In this document: one piece after another, positions 62,376-64,000 of the stretch | Position numbering within the stretch: position 1 is the stretch's first letter | How the letters are laid out: each line of letters begins with the position of its first letter | From: Nemophila menziesii | Taxonomy: Eukaryota > Streptophyta > Magnoliopsida > Boraginales > Hydrophyllaceae | Length of the DNA stretch: 64,000 bases | Direction of reading: 5' to 3' | NCBI GenBank assembly: GCA_029959085.1 | Contig: JARWIR010000021.1 | Span: forward strand, 22,221,620-22,285,619 | Position numbers and translations under genes: made by a program | The notes under the pieces: model-generated | Told to the model about the DNA's origin: nothing | The model's input: only the letters and a program-made list of their open reading frames with translations | Database searches by the model: none

Positions 62376-64000
62376 ACAGGGCCGTTTTGAAGCTTTTTAG
62401 CCCTAGATTTTTACCTCCTTCTTCAACCCAGCCTCCAAAAACACTCCCAAAACCTAGAATTTCCGGAACATCATCATCAACAACCACACAATCCTCAAAT
62501 CTTGCTCTCTTTCACCACAACAACATGCAACCAACTCATCTCCCATCCGAAAAATATGATTAAAGTCCCACTTTTCTCCAATTGTTCTTCATCCAAGCTT
62601 CAAATTAAATCCAATTCCCTCTTCCCCCGCATCAATTAGCCTTTACCCATCTCATATTCCACCATAATCTTCAAGTCTTAAGCCTCAAAACATCAAATTC
62701 TAAGCCTTAGCTTCTCACTATTTGAAGTTTTGAGTTTGGGGTGGAAAGAGATGCTTATCAGAACCGTTTTCATGTGTACTTATCAAAGGAATTCTCCAAG
62801 AAACAGAAACACTTTTGGTGCTACTCAAGAACAAGCTATTGAGATTCCTATTTCACGTTTCAAACACAAGACTGAAGAGGTTCAAATTAAGGCTAATCCT
62901 AAGAAGAGGGATGTGATTGAGGAACCTGAAAGTGAGGAGGCAAATGATCCGATGATGGTTTGGAATCGAAAATCAAGGTGTTGGAAGAGAATCAGGATAC
63001 GAGGTGCGCTATTTTGGGAAACGTTACAAACAAGTTGAACTTTACTTGTTCAAAGCACAACTTACGATGTCTAGACGCAAGATAAAGTTCATGGACGCAA
63101 CACCGACAACCAGCCTCGTGCTGGTTCAGATACGTTTTCTATCCCTTCTCATTTAGTGTATATTATTTTATTGCTTTGAGTCTTTTCGAGTCGTGGGGAC
63201 ATGACTCATTTTTGAGTTTGGGGTGGGGTTCGTTGCCTCATCCCAGTTTTTTATGTGTTATTTGTTTTATTTGCTTTAAATAAAATAATTTTCGGAGTTG
63301 CGTTTGACTGTAGAAGATTTTAAATGTCCCTTTAAGCATACTTTTGATGAATCTATGATAGTAAATAGTGGACTTTAGGGATTAATATAAAACGCACTTA
63401 CAATTGCATGCAAACATAGGTAATTAATAGGAAAAATTAATGAACAATGCAAATGAAGTAAGCTTGTACTCAAGGAATATGTTTGGTGTGTAGAACGTGA
63501 AATCCTAATTAGTAGAGAACCCACCTAGATATGAACTAAAGACAAGCTATGTACTTAGGAAAATGATAGGGGCAGTTCTTTGTTAGCCATTTGTGCCTTT
63601 TTAGCCTTCTATCCCTTGTATTAATTATTATCCGTCTTAGCCCACTTTGAGCCTTTAGCCTTTTCTTTGTAGCCACGATATAAGCCATTATTCCTTAGAT
63701 TATTAGGCATGACCATATGACCCGCACTTGAATCACAATCCTGAGACATGTCTCGAGCTTGAGTTTGGGGTGGTGGGACCACATATGGGGAATTTAATGG
63801 GTTGGGATTGATGTGCTTTGTATTGTAGCACAATTGCAGATGATATATACTTGTAACCCTTTGCCGGGAATGAAGAAAAATGAAAAAAGAAAGAAAAAAA
63901 AATGAAAATTTTTGAAAAATCATACAATAGGAACCGGGAACCCGGATTCGTCAAAACCGGGAACCCGGTTTGCTTCTGTACACAAAAAAAAAAGAAAAAA
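62376..64000 (+). other. Non-coding 3' region of element D
   Basis: No retroviral domains. It holds three boxes of the form TTGAGTTTGGGGTGG (near 62730, 63212, 63757), strings shared with element C (TCTTTTCGAGTCGTGGGGAC; GTAACCCTTTGCCGGG), and paired CCGGGAACCCGG palindromes at the end (63936-63970). A 102-codon open frame at 62730-63038 has no recognisable domain and no ATG at its start. Confidence 0.7.

Larger units (their letters stand above)
57199..64000 (+). mobile_element. Non-autonomous gypsy element D (gag-protease-tail), 3' end beyond window
   Basis: Plus-strand element with 5' LTR, tRNA-Asp primer site, an intact 904-codon ORF, and a long non-coding 3' region with a palindromic GC-rich island and polypurine-like boxes. 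Its LTR start (TGATGTCTCC, then GAGACATCATTTTT) and 3' region strings match element C, so the two belong to one broader group. No RT, RNase H or integrase core is seen in the 2.4 kb after the ORF. The 3' LTR is not in the window. Confidence 0.88.

Noticed and set aside
61792..62487. Overlapping open frames on both strands in the GC-rich island
   Set aside because: They arise from palindromic repeats; the same peptide strings appear on both strands, and there is no domain or start context.
62730..63038. 102-codon gene in the element D 3' region
   Set aside because: No ATG at its start, begins in a polypurine-like box, no domain, and element C has no counterpart that I could recognise.

Overview
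The window is nuclear DNA of a flowering plant, most likely a repeat-rich eudicot. It is AT-rich, has spliceosomal introns, plant-type copia and gypsy retrotransposons primed from tRNA-iMet and tRNA-Asp, MITEs, plant LINEs and a decayed plastid 16S rRNA fragment. I cannot name the species. Only one ordinary host gene looks intact: an intronless F-box gene at 919-2310. Fragments of other host genes (a SEN1-like helicase, bystin, an RF298/MIP1-like RING E3 ligase) lie at 3.9-7.6 kb and are all broken.

Layout. 0-0.9 kb: GGT microsatellite, a complete Stowaway-type MITE, and the F-box promoter with a 38-bp tandem duplication. 0.9-7.6 kb: F-box gene and gene relics. 7.86-12.81 kb: a copia element on the minus strand (target duplication TAGGT). 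13.29-19.73 kb: a second copia element on the plus strand (TATAT), with a hAT-type MITE in its 5' LTR. 20.48-30.01 kb: a 9.5-kb Mutator-like element of Kaonashi type. It carries a multi-exon ULP1-protease gene on the plus strand and an apparently intact two-exon MURA transposase on the minus strand, and its introns and spacers are filled with the palindrome GAGTACTC. 30.49 kb: a perfect 34-bp-arm hairpin. 30.85-33.14 kb: a 5'-truncated LINE. 34.9-51.2 kb: decayed Athila/Tat-like gypsy DNA on the minus strand, with a plastid 16S fragment inside its RNase H region and a younger 8.07-kb non-autonomous gypsy element (40248-48313, ATTAG) inside its gag. 51.4-57.2 kb: LINE and copia fragments, LTR pieces, and 68-bp and 36-bp tandem repeats. 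57.2 kb to the end: a second member of the non-autonomous gypsy type, with an uninterrupted 904-codon gag-protease ORF and its 3' LTR beyond the window.

The two most unusual systems are these. (1) The ULP1/MURA element has a dense, exon-sparing lattice of GAGTACTC palindromes, a 123-bp tandem repeat in an intron, and two genes that converge from promoters near the element ends. (2) The pair of non-autonomous gypsy elements encode gag and/or protease joined directly to a short tail resembling an integrase C-terminal domain, with no RT, RNase H or integrase core. Each has a GC-rich palindromic island a few hundred bases after the stop codon and repeated polypurine-like boxes further downstream. 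Replication of such elements would need enzymes supplied in trans, for example by relatives of the decayed gypsy element that one of them has entered.

All domain calls come from reading motifs by eye. Exon borders are inferred from splice sites and reading-frame continuity.
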